Position numbers and translations under genes: made by a program. Under the pieces are notes generated by a model. That model ran no database searches, was not told where the DNA came from, and saw nothing but the letters and a program-made list of their open reading frames with translations. This document shows, piece after piece, positions 44,618 through 54,806 of a stretch of DNA of 64,000 bases. Each line of letters begins with the position of its first letter. Position 1 is the stretch's first letter. Source of the DNA: Actinoallomurus sp963799975 (GTDB lineage Bacteria > Actinomycetota > Actinomycetes > Streptosporangiales > Streptosporangiaceae); assembly GCA_963799975.1 (NCBI GenBank), contig CAWCZF010000002.1:558001-622000 (forward strand), read 5' to 3'.

Positions 44618-46352
44618 GTGCTGATCCGACTCCTGCGCGCCTACCTGCGCCCGTACCGAAGGCCGCTCGTCCTCGTCGTCACCCTCCAGCTCGTGCAGAC
44701 CCTCGCCACGCTCTACCTCCCCACCCTCAACGCCGACATCATCGACAACGGCGTCGTCAAGGGCGACACCGGTTACATCATGAGCACCGGCGGGCTCATG
44801 CTCGCCGTCGCCCTCGTGCAGATCGTCTGCGGCGTCTGCGCCGTCTACTTCGGCGCGCGCACCGCGATGGCCGTGGGCCGCGACCTGCGGGCCGGGATCT
44901 TCAACCGGGTGCAGGAGTTCTCCGCGCGCGAGGTGGGCCGGTTCGGCACGCCGTCGCTGATCACCCGGACCACCAACGACGTGCAGCAGGTCCAGATGCT
45001 GGCCCTGATGACGTTCACGATGATGGTGGCGGCCCCGATCATGGGTGTCGGCGGCATCGTGATGGCGCTCAACCAGGACGTCGCGCTGTCCTCGCTGCTG
45101 TTGATCATCGTCCCGGTGCTGGCCGCGCTGATCGGCCTGATCATCACCCGGATGCGGCGGCTGTTCCGGCTGATGCAGGTGCGCATCGACACGATCAACC
45201 GGATCCTGCGCGAGCAGATCGGCGGCGTGCGCGTCATCCGCGCGTTCGTACGCGACCGGGCGGAGCAGCGGCGGTTCGCCACCGGCAACGCCGAGCTGCT
45301 GGAGGTGTCGCTGGGCACCGGGCGGCTGATGGCGCTGATGTTCCCGACCGTGATGTTCGTGGTCAACATCTCCAGCGTCGCCGTCCTGTGGTTCGGCGGC
45401 CACCTGATCAACAGCGGATCGATGCAGATCGGGGCGCTGACCGCCTACCTCGCGTACCTCATGCAGATCCTGATGTCGGTGATGATGGCGACCTTCATGT
45501 TCATGATGGTGCCGCGCGCCGAGGTGTGCGCCGAGCGCATCCAGGAGGTGCTCGACACCGAGTCGAGCGTCGTGCCGCCGGCCGACCCGGTGCGTACGCT
45601 CGCCGTGCACGGCCACCTGGAGCTGCGGGACGCCGAGTTCCGCTACCCCGGCGCCGACGAGCCCGTGCTGTGCGGGATCGGCCTGGTCGCCCGGCCCGGC
45701 GAGATCACCGCGATCATCGGCTCGACGGGCAGCGGCAAGACCACGCTGCTCAACCTGATCCCGCGTCTCATGGACGCCACCGGCGGCGAGGTCCTGGTCG
45801 ACGGCGTCGACGTACGGCGAGCTGGACCCGAAGGTGCTGTCGGACGCGGTCGCGATCGTGCCGCAGAAGCCGTACCTGTTCTCTGGGACGGTCGCCTCGA
45901 ACCTGCGGTACGGCAAGCCGGACGCCACCGACGAGGAGCTCTGGGCGGCGCTGGAGACCGCGCAGGGCCGCGACTTCGTCGAGCGCATGGACGGCCGGCT
46001 GACGGCCAAGATCGACCAGGGCGGCACGAACGTCTCCGGCGGCCAGCGACAGCGGCTGGCCATCGCACGCGCGCTCGTCGCGCGGCCGGAGATCTACCTG
46101 TTCGACGACTCGTTCTCCGCGCTGGACTACGCGACCGACGCTGCGCTGCGCGCGGCGCTCGCGCGCGAGACCGCCGACGCCACCGTGATCATCGTCGCCC
46201 AGCGTGTCTCCACCATCCGGCACGCCGACCGCATCGTCGTCCTCGACAACGGACGGGTCGTCGGCGCCGGCACCCACCACGAGCTGATGGACGCGAACGA
46301 AACCTACCGGGAGATCGTCCTGTCCCAGCTGACCGAGCAGGAGGCCGCATGA
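44618..46352 (+). pseudogene. heterodimeric ABC exporter, first half, one frameshift
   Basis: From GTG 44618 (GAGAGAG upstream) six transmembrane helices and an ATPase domain are encoded, 578 residues if corrected. Walker A is GSTGSGKTT, the signature VSGGQRQRLAIARAL, and the Walker B end is YLFDDSFSALD, with Asp where the catalytic Glu would be, the mark of the degenerate site in TM287/288-type exporters. One extra C near 45818 breaks DGVDVRELDPKV; the frame resumes and runs to TGA 46350-46352, overlapping the next gene. Sequence quality or real decay must be tested. Confidence 0.75.
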
Positions 46353-48339
46353 GCTCCCCCGGCGAACGCCCGGTACCCGGGCGCGGCCCCGCGGGACCCG
46401 CACCCGGCTCGGTGCGCGGCCCGGCCGCGTGGCTGGGCGGCCGCTCGGCCGAGAAGGCGCTGGACTTCACCGGTTCGAGCCGGCGGCTGCTGCGCATGCT
46501 GCGACCCGAACGCCCGCTCGATCGTGGCCGCCGTGCTGCTCGCCGTCGCGAGCGTCGCCACCACCGTGCTGGGCCCGCGCATCCTCGGCCGCGCGACCGA
46601 CCTGATCTTCGCCGGCGTCATCGGGCGCAGGGGCCAGGCCGGGCAGACCAAGGCCGAGGTCATCGCCCACCTGCGCGCCGGTGGCCAGGGCACCCTCGCG
46701 GACATGCTGAACTCGATCGACTTTCTGCCCGGCCGCGGCATCGACTTCGGCAAGGTCGGCGGGGTGCTGCTGATCGCGCTCGCGCTCTTCGCCGTGGCGG
46801 CCGTACTCGGGCTGATCCAGGGCCGGCTGACCACCACGCTCGTGCAACGGTCGATGTACCGCCTGCGCGAGCAGGTCCGAGGCCAAGCTGGCGCGACTGC
46901 CGCTCGGCTACTTCGACCGCCAGCCGCACGGCGAGATGCTCAGCCGCGTCACCAACGACATCGACAACCTGCAACAGACGTTGCAGCAGACGCTCAGCCA
47001 GATCCTCACGTCGCTCCTCACCATCGTCGGCGTACTGGTCATGATGATCGTCATCTCGCCGCTGCTGGCGGTCATCGCGCTGGTGACCGTGCCGATCTCG
47101 GTGTTCGTCGCGACCCGGATCGGCAAGCGGGCGCAGCCGCAGTTCGTCCGGCAATGGGCCACCACGGGGCGGCTCAACGGGCACATCGAGGAGATGTACA
47201 CCGGCCACTCGCTGGTGAAGGTCTTCGGCCGCCAGAAGGAGGTCGCGCGAGATCTTCGACCGAGCACAACGAGACCCTGTACGCACGCCAGCTTCCGCGC
47301 CCAGTTCATCTCCGGCATGATCCAGCCGGCGATGATGTTCATCGGCAACCTGAACTACGTCCTCGTGGCCGTGGTCGGCGGCGCTGCGGGTGGCGTCGGG
47401 GTCGCTGTCGCTGGGCGACGTGCAGGCGTTCATCCAGTACTCCCGCCAGTTCACCCAGCCGATCACCCAGGTCGCCAGCATGGCGAACCTGCTCCAGTCC
47501 GGCGTCGCCTCGGCCGAGCGCGTCTTCGCGCTGCTGGACGCCGACGAGCAGGCGCCGGACCCGGTCACGCCCGTACGCCAGGAGAAGGTGCGCGGGCGGG
47601 TGGCGTTCGAGCAGGTCGCGTTCCGCTACAGCGCGGACGTCCCGCTGATCGAGGACCTGTCGCTGACGGTCGAGCCCGGCCAGACCGTCGCCATCGTCGG
47701 CCCGACCGGCGCCGGCAAGACGACGCTGGTCAACCTCCTCATGCGGTTCTACGAGGTCACCGCGGGCCGGATCACACTCGACGGCGTCGACATCGCGGAG
47801 ATGACCCGCGAGGACCTGCGCGCGCACACGGCATGGTGTTGCAGGACGCGTGGCTGTTCGGCGGCACGATCGCGGAGAACATCGCGTACGGCGTCGGCGG
47901 ACGCGACGGAGGAGCAGATCCTCGAGGCGGCGCGCGCGACGTACGTCGACCGGTTCGTGCACAGCCTGCCCGACGGGTACGAGACCGTCATCGACGACGA
48001 GGGGACCAACGTCAGCACGGGTGAGAAGCAGCTCATCACCATCGCCCGCGCCTTCCTCGCCCGGCCCGCGATCCTCATCCTGGACGAGGCGACCAGCTCG
48101 GTCGACACGCGCACCGAGGTCCTCATCCAGCACGCGATGAACTCCCTGCGCGCAGGGCCGTACGAGCTTCGTGATCGCCCACCGGCTGTCCACCATCCGC
48201 GACGCCGACCTCATCCTGGTGATGGAGTCGGGCAGCATCGTCGAGCAGGGCACCCACGACGAGCTGCTCAAGGCCGAGCGGCGCGTACGCGCGCCTCTAC
48301 ACCGCGCAGTTCGCCCAGGCGGTCGCCGAGGTCGACTAG
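46349..48339 (+). pseudogene. heterodimeric ABC exporter, second half, about ten frameshifts
   Basis: ATG 46349 overlaps the previous stop. The protein is recognisable throughout in three frames: DRQPHGEMLSRVTND, QPITQVASMANLLQSG, GPTGAGKTTLVNLLMRFYE (Walker A), VSTGEKQLITIARAF (signature) and ILILDEATSSVDTRTE (intact catalytic Glu). Apparent single-base insertions lie near 46514, 46877, 47247, 47261, 47285, 47383, 47899, 48158 and 48279, with a deletion near 47830. The natural end is TAG 48337-48339. If corrected it would pair with the first half to export drugs or lipids. Confidence 0.75.
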
Positions 48340-49265
48340 GGACGGGCGCCGGCCAGCTCGCGCGCGGACGCCAGTCCGGGGCCGAGTTCGCGTGCGAGCA
48401 TGGCGGCCAGCACACGGAAGGCGCGCACCTCCGGGCGCGGGTCGTCGCGCCGGGTGGCCAGCGCGCTCTGCTCCCACGGCGCGTCCAGGACGGGCACGAA
48501 GCGGATGCCGGGCCAGCGGTAGAGGCGCGAGAACGAATGCAGCGCCGCGCCGTTGCACCGGCCCGCGGAGACGCTGTTGAGCACGTCCTGGATGGTCATG
48601 GCCTGGTCGGCACCGCAGCGAGGCGGCGTGCCGTTGCGTGCGGCGGAGAAGTAGACGTAGTCGGTGAACACCCGCGGGGCGGCCGCCGGGAGGCCGACGT
48701 ACCGCAGGTCGAGCACGTCGGTGAGGCACACCGCGTCCGCGTCGCCGAGCGGGTCCGCCGACGGCACGATGAGCACGCGCGGCTCGGTGGTGAGCACGTC
48801 CACGAGGACACGCTCGTCGTCGGGCGGCGGGCGCACGAAGGCGACGTCCACCCGATGCTCGGTCAGGGCCGTGGTGTGCTCGGCGAAGTTCAGGCTCTCG
48901 AGCCGCAGCGGCGTACGTGGCTGGGCACGTCGGAACGCCCGCAGGATGGCTGGGGTCAGCTCGGCCGAGCCCGGGGCCATCACGCCGACGCGTAGCGGCG
49001 CGCCGTCCGCCGCGTGCAGGCCGATCACGGCGTCGGAGGCGGCGTTCGCGGCGGCGAGCATCGTACGGGCGTGCGGTACGAGGCGTTCGCCGGCCGGCGT
49101 CAGTGTGAGCGGTGAGCGTTCGAGCAGCCGGATCCCCAGTTCGCGTTCGAGCCGCTGGACGTGGCCGGTCACGGTGGGCGGCGACAGGAACAGCCGGGCC
49201 GCCGCGCGGGCGAACTGCCCCTCTTCGACGACTGCCAGGAACGACGCCAGTTGCCGTAGTTCCAC
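48336..49265 (-). CDS. LysR-family transcriptional regulator
   Basis: A 309-residue regulator. The winged helix is ELRQLASFLAVVEEGQFARA then LSPPTVTGHVQRLERELGIR, and the effector domain starts PLRVGVMAPGSAELTPAILR. GTG 49265 gives the standard family N-terminus; upstream in-frame starts have no better ribosome site. It converges with the ABC exporter, overlapping by four bases. The ligand is unknown; the long upstream gap probably holds its promoter and operator. Confidence 0.85.
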   Translation of the reverse strand: MELRQLASFLAVVEEGQFARAAARLFLSPPTVTGHVQRLERELGIRLLERSPLTLTPAGERLVPHARTMLAAANAASDAVIGLHAADGAPLRVGVMAPGSAELTPAILRAFRRAQPRTPLRLESLNFAEHTTALTEHRVDVAFVRPPPDDERVLVDVLTTEPRVLIVPSADPLGDADAVCLTDVLDLRYVGLPAAAPRVFTDYVYFSAARNGTPPRCGADQAMTIQDVLNSVSAGRCNGAALHSFSRLYRWPGIRFVPVLDAPWEQSALATRRDDPRPEVRAFRVLAAMLARELGPGLASARELAGARP

Positions 49266-49717
49266 ACCTTCAACGTACGCCACCCGATGCCCGGCATCTG
49301 CCGTGGAGTTCATGTTTCGTGAAGACTGTCCGATTTTCCGGGCGTACGGGGCTATACCGGAGTGATGACAGCGAACGCGGTCCCGGAGCGTCGCGCCGCC
49401 CGCGCCGGCGGCGGCCTCCTGGACACCGGGCGGGAGACCGGCCACCGGCCGGCCCTCCCGCCACGGGTGCCGTGGTCCCGGGGGGCGCCATAGCGGCACG
49501 TTCGCGGTCGGCGCGGCAGGTCACTCGCCGCGCCCCACGCTCGCCATCGCCGCCTTCAGTGGCCGCCCTGGTCGCCGCGCGCACCTGAATGCGCCCGCCG
49601 CGACCGGACGCCGGCCGCATCTGGTGGCGGTGGCGAGCGTTCTCCTCTTGGCGACGCGACGCTCACTTTGCATAATCGGTTGGGTACGTAAAGTGACCCC
49701 CCTCGAAAGGGCATGGG
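49266..49717. other. 452-base intergenic stretch
   Basis: No convincing gene is seen between the divergent LysR and EF-hand genes. A 43-codon opening from ATG 49365 has only GGAG directly touching the start and no family resemblance. The right end (49660-49700) is lower in GC and likely carries the promoter of the EF-hand gene. Confidence 0.5.
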
Positions 49718-50254
49718 ATGGCGAGCGAGTTCCAGCGCAGAAAGATCGGCGGCGTCTTCGCGGCGATGGACGCCGACGGTGACGGCTTCCTGAGAGAGTC
49801 CGACTTCGCGGCGCTGACCGCCCGGTGGATCGTGATCCGCGGCACCGGCGACCACAGCGGGCTCTCGGCGATCATGATGGGCTGGTGGTCCACGCTGCGG
49901 AAGGCCTCCGACCTCGACCGCGACGGCGCGGTCACGCTGGAGGAGGTCCTGGCGCTGGCCGACCGGCTCGGCTCGATGCCCGAAGCGGTCACCGGCACCG
50001 CCGACGCGATGTTCGAGGCCGTGGACGAGGACGACGACGGCCACATCTCGCACACGGAGTACCGCCGCGCCATCGAGGCGTGGACCGGCCGCCCGACCGA
50101 CACCGACGCGATCTTCCCGCTGCTCGACCTCGACGGCGACGGCCGCCTGTCCCGCGCGGAGTTCGTCCGGCTGTGGACGGAGTTCTGGGCCGGCGACGAT
50201 CCCGACGCCCCGGGCTCACTGATCTTCGGCCCCGTCGAGCGCGTCCGCATGTGA
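49718..50254 (+). CDS. EF-hand calcium-binding protein (calerythrin/SCP type)
   Basis: A 178-residue soluble protein with four EF-hand loops: DADGDGFLRESD (about 18-29), DLDRDGAVTLEE, DEDDDGHISHTE and DLDGDGRLSRAE. All four have Asp/Asn at positions 1, 3 and 5 and Glu or Asp at position 12. It resembles calerythrin and CSCP proteins, which buffer calcium in actinobacteria. It is a single gene with GAAAGGG upstream. Confidence 0.92.
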   Translation: MASEFQRRKIGGVFAAMDADGDGFLRESDFAALTARWIVIRGTGDHSGLSAIMMGWWSTLRKASDLDRDGAVTLEEVLALADRLGSMPEAVTGTADAMFEAVDEDDDGHISHTEYRRAIEAWTGRPTDTDAIFPLLDLDGDGRLSRAEFVRLWTEFWAGDDPDAPGSLIFGPVERVRM

Positions 50255-50290
50255 GACGGAATCCCCTCACCGGCCCGGCCGTACGGCGAT

Positions 50291-51115
50291 CTAGTGGAGG
50301 ACCCAGCCGCCGTCCACGCAGAGGGTCTGGCCGGTGACGAAGGCGCTGTCGGGGCCGGCGAGGAAGCTGATCACACCGGCGATGTCCTCGGCGACCCCGC
50401 GGCGCTGGATCGCCTGCCGGGCGAGGGCGGTACGCGTCGCCTCCTCCTGGTCTGGATACGCCTCCAGCTCCTCCTCCGTGCGTATCGCGCCGGGCATGAC
50501 GGAGTTGACCCGTACGCCGGCGGGTCCCAGCGCCCGCGCCATCGACCGGGTGAAGCCGATCAGCCCCGCCTTCGTGGTGGCATAGGGCACCGAGTCCGCC
50601 GCACCCAGCCGCGCGAGGACGCTGCTCACCGTGATGAGCGCCCCGCCCCCGACCGCACCGCCTCCGATCTGGCCGTCCCCCACCGCGCCGTTCCCCGCCG
50701 TGGTGCCGTCCGCCGTACGCTCGGGCGGGCCGCCGAAGGCGCGGCGGGCGCAGTGGACCGCGCCCATGAGGTTGACCGAGATGATCGACTCCCAGTCCGC
50801 GTCGGTGAGCTCGGTCCAGGCGGCCCGCCTGGTGACCATGGCGTTCGGCACCAGGACCGAGACGCGGCCCAGCTCCGCCTCGCACCGCCCGAACATCGCC
50901 GCGACCTCCGCCGACGAGGCGACGTCGGCCGCGTAGACCGCGGCGGTCAGTCCCTCCGCGCGAAGCTCCGCGGCCACGTCCTCGGCCAGTACGACCATCC
51001 GCGGCTCCGGGTGGCTGTTGATCACCACCGCCATGCCGTCCCGCGCGAGCCGTCGGGCCGTCGCCGCGCCGATTCCCCGTGACGCTCCGGTCACCAGGGC
51101 CACCCGATCCGGCAT
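50291..51115 (-). CDS. short-chain dehydrogenase/reductase with glycine-rich insert
   Basis: A 274-residue SDR from ATG 51115 behind GGAAGGAGG. The cofactor site is ALVTGASRGIGAATARRLAR, the usual NAG motif reads PNA, catalytic Ser is in LITVSSVLAR and YATTK supplies Tyr and Lys. A 25-residue glycine-rich segment (TADGTTAGNGAVGDGQIGGG) is inserted before the catalytic strand, where close relatives have none. The end ITGQTLCVDGG-like (VTGQTLCVDGGWVLH) fits 3-oxoacyl-ACP reductase-like members. The substrate is unknown. Confidence 0.88.
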   Translation of the reverse strand: MPDRVALVTGASRGIGAATARRLARDGMAVVINSHPEPRMVVLAEDVAAELRAEGLTAAVYAADVASSAEVAAMFGRCEAELGRVSVLVPNAMVTRRAAWTELTDADWESIISVNLMGAVHCARRAFGGPPERTADGTTAGNGAVGDGQIGGGAVGGGALITVSSVLARLGAADSVPYATTKAGLIGFTRSMARALGPAGVRVNSVMPGAIRTEEELEAYPDQEEATRTALARQAIQRRGVAEDIAGVISFLAGPDSAFVTGQTLCVDGGWVLH

Positions 51116-51353
51116 ACGGCCGCCTCCTTCCGATCGATCCAGGTCAGGAGTCTCCCGGACCGGCAGGGCCGCTTGTCAAGGCGACGTCACTCCGAAGACA
51201 GGTCTTTGATTGGTTTTTTGCGGGCAAATGTTTGGCTCTTGCGTTGAGTTGTCAAGAAATCTAACCTCTGTGATGCGTCCCACATGCCTCCCCAAGGCAC
51301 GTGCCCCCTGCCAAGCGCTGCCGCCCCCAGCGCTGTTCACGACGAGAGGCGCA

Positions 51354-54254
51354 ATGAGACCCAAGCACACACGTCTGCGGCTGATCGCGGGGTCCGCCCT
51401 GCTCAGCCTGTTCGCGGCGCTCGGACTGGCGACACCCGCCATGGCCCAGGCCGACGTACGGCCCGTCGCCGACACGAACCTCGCCCTCGGCCAGCCGATC
51501 ACGGCCTCCTCCCACGTGTACGACTTTGTCGAGACGAACGCCAACGACAACAACGTCGGCACCTACTGGGAGAGCGCCGGCGGCGCGTACCCGGCCACGC
51601 TCAGCGTCAACCTGGGCGCCAAGGCCGACATCCACTCGGTGGTGGTCAAGCTGAACCCGGACCCGATCTGGGGCCCGCGTACGCAGACCATCGAGGTGCT
51701 CGGCCGGCCGGCGCACTCCGGCAACTACACGAGCCTCGTGGCCGCCACGTCCTACTCGTTCAGCCCGTCCTCGGGCGCCAACACCGTGACGATCCCCGTC
51801 ACCGCCACGGTCGCCGACGTCCAGCTCAAGTTCACCGCCAACTCGGGCGCGCCCGGCGGCCAGGTCGGCGAACTCCAGGTGATGGGCTCCCCGGCCCCCG
51901 CGCCGGACCTGACGATCAGCGACATGTCCTGGACTCCCGCGTCGCCGATCGAGACCGACTCGGTCACCCTCAAGGCGACGGTGAAGAACATCGGCACCGC
52001 GGCCTCCACGGCGACGAACGTCAACTTCTACCTCGCGGGCCAGAAGGTCGGCACCGGTACGGTCGGGGCCATCGCGGCGGGGGCCGCCACCTCGGCGTCG
52101 GCCGCCATCGGGACCCGCACCGCCGGGACGTACCAGCTCACCGGCAAGGTCGACGAGGCCGACACGGTGCTGGAGCTGAACGAGAACAACAACGCGTACA
52201 CGAACCCGACCTCGCTGGTCGTGCAGCCGGTCGCCAGCTCCGACCTGGTCGCCTCGTCGGTGACCTGGAGCCCGGGCAACCCGTCCGCCGGCAACAACGT
52301 GTCCTTCAGCGTCGCGGTCAAGAACCAGGGCACCGTCGCCTCCGGTTCCGGCACGCACGGCATCACGCTCACGGTGCTCGACGCCAATAACGCCGTCGCG
52401 CGGACCCTCACCGGCTCGGTCAGCGGCACGATCGCCCCGGGCGCCACCGCCGGGCCGGTCAACCTGGGCTCGTGGACGGCAGTGAACGGCAAGTACACGG
52501 TCAAGGTCGTGCTCGCGAACGACCCGAACGAACTGCCGGTCAAGCAGGCGAACAACACCAGCACGCGGCCGTTCTTCGTCGGCCGCGGCGCGAACATGCC
52601 CTACGACGCGTACGAGGCCGAGGACGGCGTCCTGGCCGGCGGCGCGACCGTCGTCGGCCCGAACCGCACCATCGGCGATCTGGGCGGCGAGGCCTCCGGC
52701 CGCAAGGCGGTCAAGCTGGCGAGCACCGGCAGCAGCGTGGAGTTCACCACCCGCGCCAGCACCAACACGCTCGTCACCCGGTTCGCCATGCCGGACGCGT
52801 CGGGCGGCGGCGGGATCAACTCGACGCTGGACGTCTACGTCAACGGCAGCTTCCTCAAGGCCATCGACCTGACCTCGCACTACGCGTGGCTGTACGGCGC
52901 GGAGACGAGCCCGGGCAACTCGCCGGACTCGACGCCGCGGCACATCTACGACGAGGCGCACGTCATGCTCGGCACGACCGTTTCGGCCGGCAGCAAGATC
53001 AGGCTCCAGAAGGACGCGGCCAACTCGGCGGCGTACTACTCGATCGACTTCATCAACACCGAGCAGGTCGCCCCGATCGCCAACCCCGACCCGACCCACT
53101 ACACCGTACCGACCGGGTTCGCCCAGCAGGACGTGCAGAACGCCCTCGACAAGGCACGGCAGGACTCGACCCTGACCGGCGTCTACCTGCCCGCGGGCAC
53201 GTACCAGACGTCCGGCAAGCTCCAGGTGTACGGCAAGGCGCTCAAGGTCGTCGGCGCGGGCCCCTGGTACACCCAGTTCCAGGCGCCGACCGGCCAGGAG
53301 AACACCGACGTCGGGATACGCGCGGACTCGAGCGCGAACGGCTCGACGTTCTCCGGTTTCGCCTACTTCGGCAACTACACCTCGCGCATCGACGGCCCCG
53401 GCAAGGTGTTCGACCTCCAGAACGTCGCGAACGACACCATCGACAACGTCTGGGTCGAACACATGGTCTGCATGTACTGGGGCAACAACACCGACCACAT
53501 GACGATCACCAACTCACGCATCCGCGACACCTTCGCCGACGGCATCAACATGACCAACGGCAGCTCGGACAACCTCGTGTCCAACGACGAGGCGCGCGCG
53601 ACCGGCGACGACAGCTTCGCGCTGTTCGCCGCGACCGACTCGGGCAGCTCCGGCGAGAAGAACAACGTCCTGCAGAACCTCACGGCGATCCTGCCGTGGC
53701 GCGCGGCGGGACTCGCGGTGTACGGCGGGCAGGACAACACCGCCAAGAACATCTACATCGCCGACACGCTGACCTACTCCGGCATCACGATCAGCTCGCT
53801 GGACTTCGGCTACCCGATGGAGGACTTCGGACCGGACCCGACGACGTTCAGCAACATCTCGATCGTACGAGCCGGTGGCCACTTCTGGGGCGCGCAGACC
53901 TTCCCCGGGATCTGGATGTTCTCGGCCTCCAAGCAGTTCCGCGCCATCCGGGTCAGCGACGTGGACATCATCGACCCGACGTACTCCGGAATCATGTTCC
54001 AGACCGACTACGTGGGCGGCCAGCCGCTGAACCCGGTCACCGACACCGTGCTCACGAACATCACGATCAGCGGCGCGCACAAGAGCGGCGACGCCTATGA
54101 CGCGAAGTCCGGCTTCGGAATCTGGGCCAACGAACTGCCCGAGTCCGGCCAGGGCCCGCCGGTCGGCTCGGCCACCTTCAACAACCTCAAACTGAGCGAC
54201 AACGCCGTGGACATCAGGAACACGACACCCACCTTCACGATCAACGTCCAGTAG
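51354..54254 (+). CDS. secreted GH87-type alpha-1,3-glucanase (mutanase/mycodextranase)
   Basis: A 966-residue exported enzyme from ATG 51354. Domains: signal peptide (1-31), a discoidin-like carbohydrate-binding domain (about 36-185), two CARDB domains (about 190-410; DLTISDMSWTPASPIETDSV and DLVASSVTWSPGNPSAGNN), a CBM35-like domain (YEAEDGVLAGGATVVG), and a right-handed beta-helix catalytic part from about 575. FADGINMTNGSSDNLVSNDE and ARATGDDSFALF contain the aspartates that act in GH87 enzymes. It should cut alpha-1,3- or alternating alpha-1,3/1,4-glucan of fungal walls or biofilm. It is a single unit with a strong terminator. Confidence 0.85.
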   Translation: MRPKHTRLRLIAGSALLSLFAALGLATPAMAQADVRPVADTNLALGQPITASSHVYDFVETNANDNNVGTYWESAGGAYPATLSVNLGAKADIHSVVVKLNPDPIWGPRTQTIEVLGRPAHSGNYTSLVAATSYSFSPSSGANTVTIPVTATVADVQLKFTANSGAPGGQVGELQVMGSPAPAPDLTISDMSWTPASPIETDSVTLKATVKNIGTAASTATNVNFYLAGQKVGTGTVGAIAAGAATSASAAIGTRTAGTYQLTGKVDEADTVLELNENNNAYTNPTSLVVQPVASSDLVASSVTWSPGNPSAGNNVSFSVAVKNQGTVASGSGTHGITLTVLDANNAVARTLTGSVSGTIAPGATAGPVNLGSWTAVNGKYTVKVVLANDPNELPVKQANNTSTRPFFVGRGANMPYDAYEAEDGVLAGGATVVGPNRTIGDLGGEASGRKAVKLASTGSSVEFTTRASTNTLVTRFAMPDASGGGGINSTLDVYVNGSFLKAIDLTSHYAWLYGAETSPGNSPDSTPRHIYDEAHVMLGTTVSAGSKIRLQKDAANSAAYYSIDFINTEQVAPIANPDPTHYTVPTGFAQQDVQNALDKARQDSTLTGVYLPAGTYQTSGKLQVYGKALKVVGAGPWYTQFQAPTGQENTDVGIRADSSANGSTFSGFAYFGNYTSRIDGPGKVFDLQNVANDTIDNVWVEHMVCMYWGNNTDHMTITNSRIRDTFADGINMTNGSSDNLVSNDEARATGDDSFALFAATDSGSSGEKNNVLQNLTAILPWRAAGLAVYGGQDNTAKNIYIADTLTYSGITISSLDFGYPMEDFGPDPTTFSNISIVRAGGHFWGAQTFPGIWMFSASKQFRAIRVSDVDIIDPTYSGIMFQTDYVGGQPLNPVTDTVLTNITISGAHKSGDAYDAKSGFGIWANELPESGQGPPVGSATFNNLKLSDNAVDIRNTTPTFTINVQ

Positions 54255-54260
54255 AGAGCC

Positions 54261-54303
54261 CGAACGCTCCGGCACCCACCCAGGCGGGGTGCCGGAGCGT
54301 TCG
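54261..54303. terminator. strong hairpin terminator after the GH87 gene
   Basis: Two 17-base arms, CGAACGCTCCGGCACCC and its exact complement, close on a nine-base loop, seven bases past the stop. It is the strongest hairpin seen in the window and could also serve the convergent small lipoprotein gene. Confidence 0.9.
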
Positions 54304-54344
54304 CCATGTCCGTGCTCAGGCCCACGGGCCGAAAGGCCGACCGG

Positions 54345-54602
54345 TCACGCCGGAGGATCGGTCACGGGCGGGACTTCCTCGTCGCCCTGGTGCCCGTGGT
54401 TGTCCGGGGACACCACCTCGTCGCCGTGGACGCCGTGGAAGTCGGGAGCGGCACTCTCGGCGAGGGTCTTGACGTGTGCCCTGGTGGCGGCCTGCGCGGA
54501 GTTGGTGGTCGTGGCCGGGCCGGCGCAGGCCAGGAGCGCCGTGGCCGCGACCGCTCCCAGGCGAAGCCGCTGCCGGATGAGACCGGCCTGGTGATCGATC
54601 AT
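54345..54602 (-). CDS. small histidine-rich predicted lipoprotein
   Basis: An 85-residue protein starting at ATG 54602 behind GGGGAGGAA. The N-terminal LRLGAVAATALLACAG has a lipobox-like LLAC with Cys about residue 26; if not lipidated, a signal peptide would be cut after AQA. The mature end is acidic and rich in His (FHGVHGDEVVSPDNHGHQGD), so metal binding is possible. It is not recognised as a named family. Confidence 0.6.
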   Translation of the reverse strand: MIDHQAGLIRQRLRLGAVAATALLACAGPATTTNSAQAATRAHVKTLAESAAPDFHGVHGDEVVSPDNHGHQGDEEVPPVTDPPA

Positions 54603-54806
54603 GGTTCCTCCCCGAACTGCGAGCTCCGGGTGCGATCCCCCGTGGATCCCCCGGATAGGTCAAGGATCGCCGGATGGCGCGCCGATGTCGTTGACGATGC
54701 GCGCCAACCTCGTCAGGCCGCATGCCTGCCGCGCCCAGAGGGCGTCCGCCATGTCCGTACGCGTCGTCCTTTGGCATGATCGATAGGTCGAAGGAGCGTG
54801 GGCCGG

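Noticed and set aside
49365..49500. Small gene in the gap after the LysR regulator
   Set aside because: No proper ribosome spacing, no family resemblance and only 43 codons.
51165..51260. Third copy of the ROK operator before the GH87 gene
   Set aside because: CTTGTCAAG and GTTGTCAAG occur, but the TCATAAC core and the arm spacing differ, so it is not the same element.
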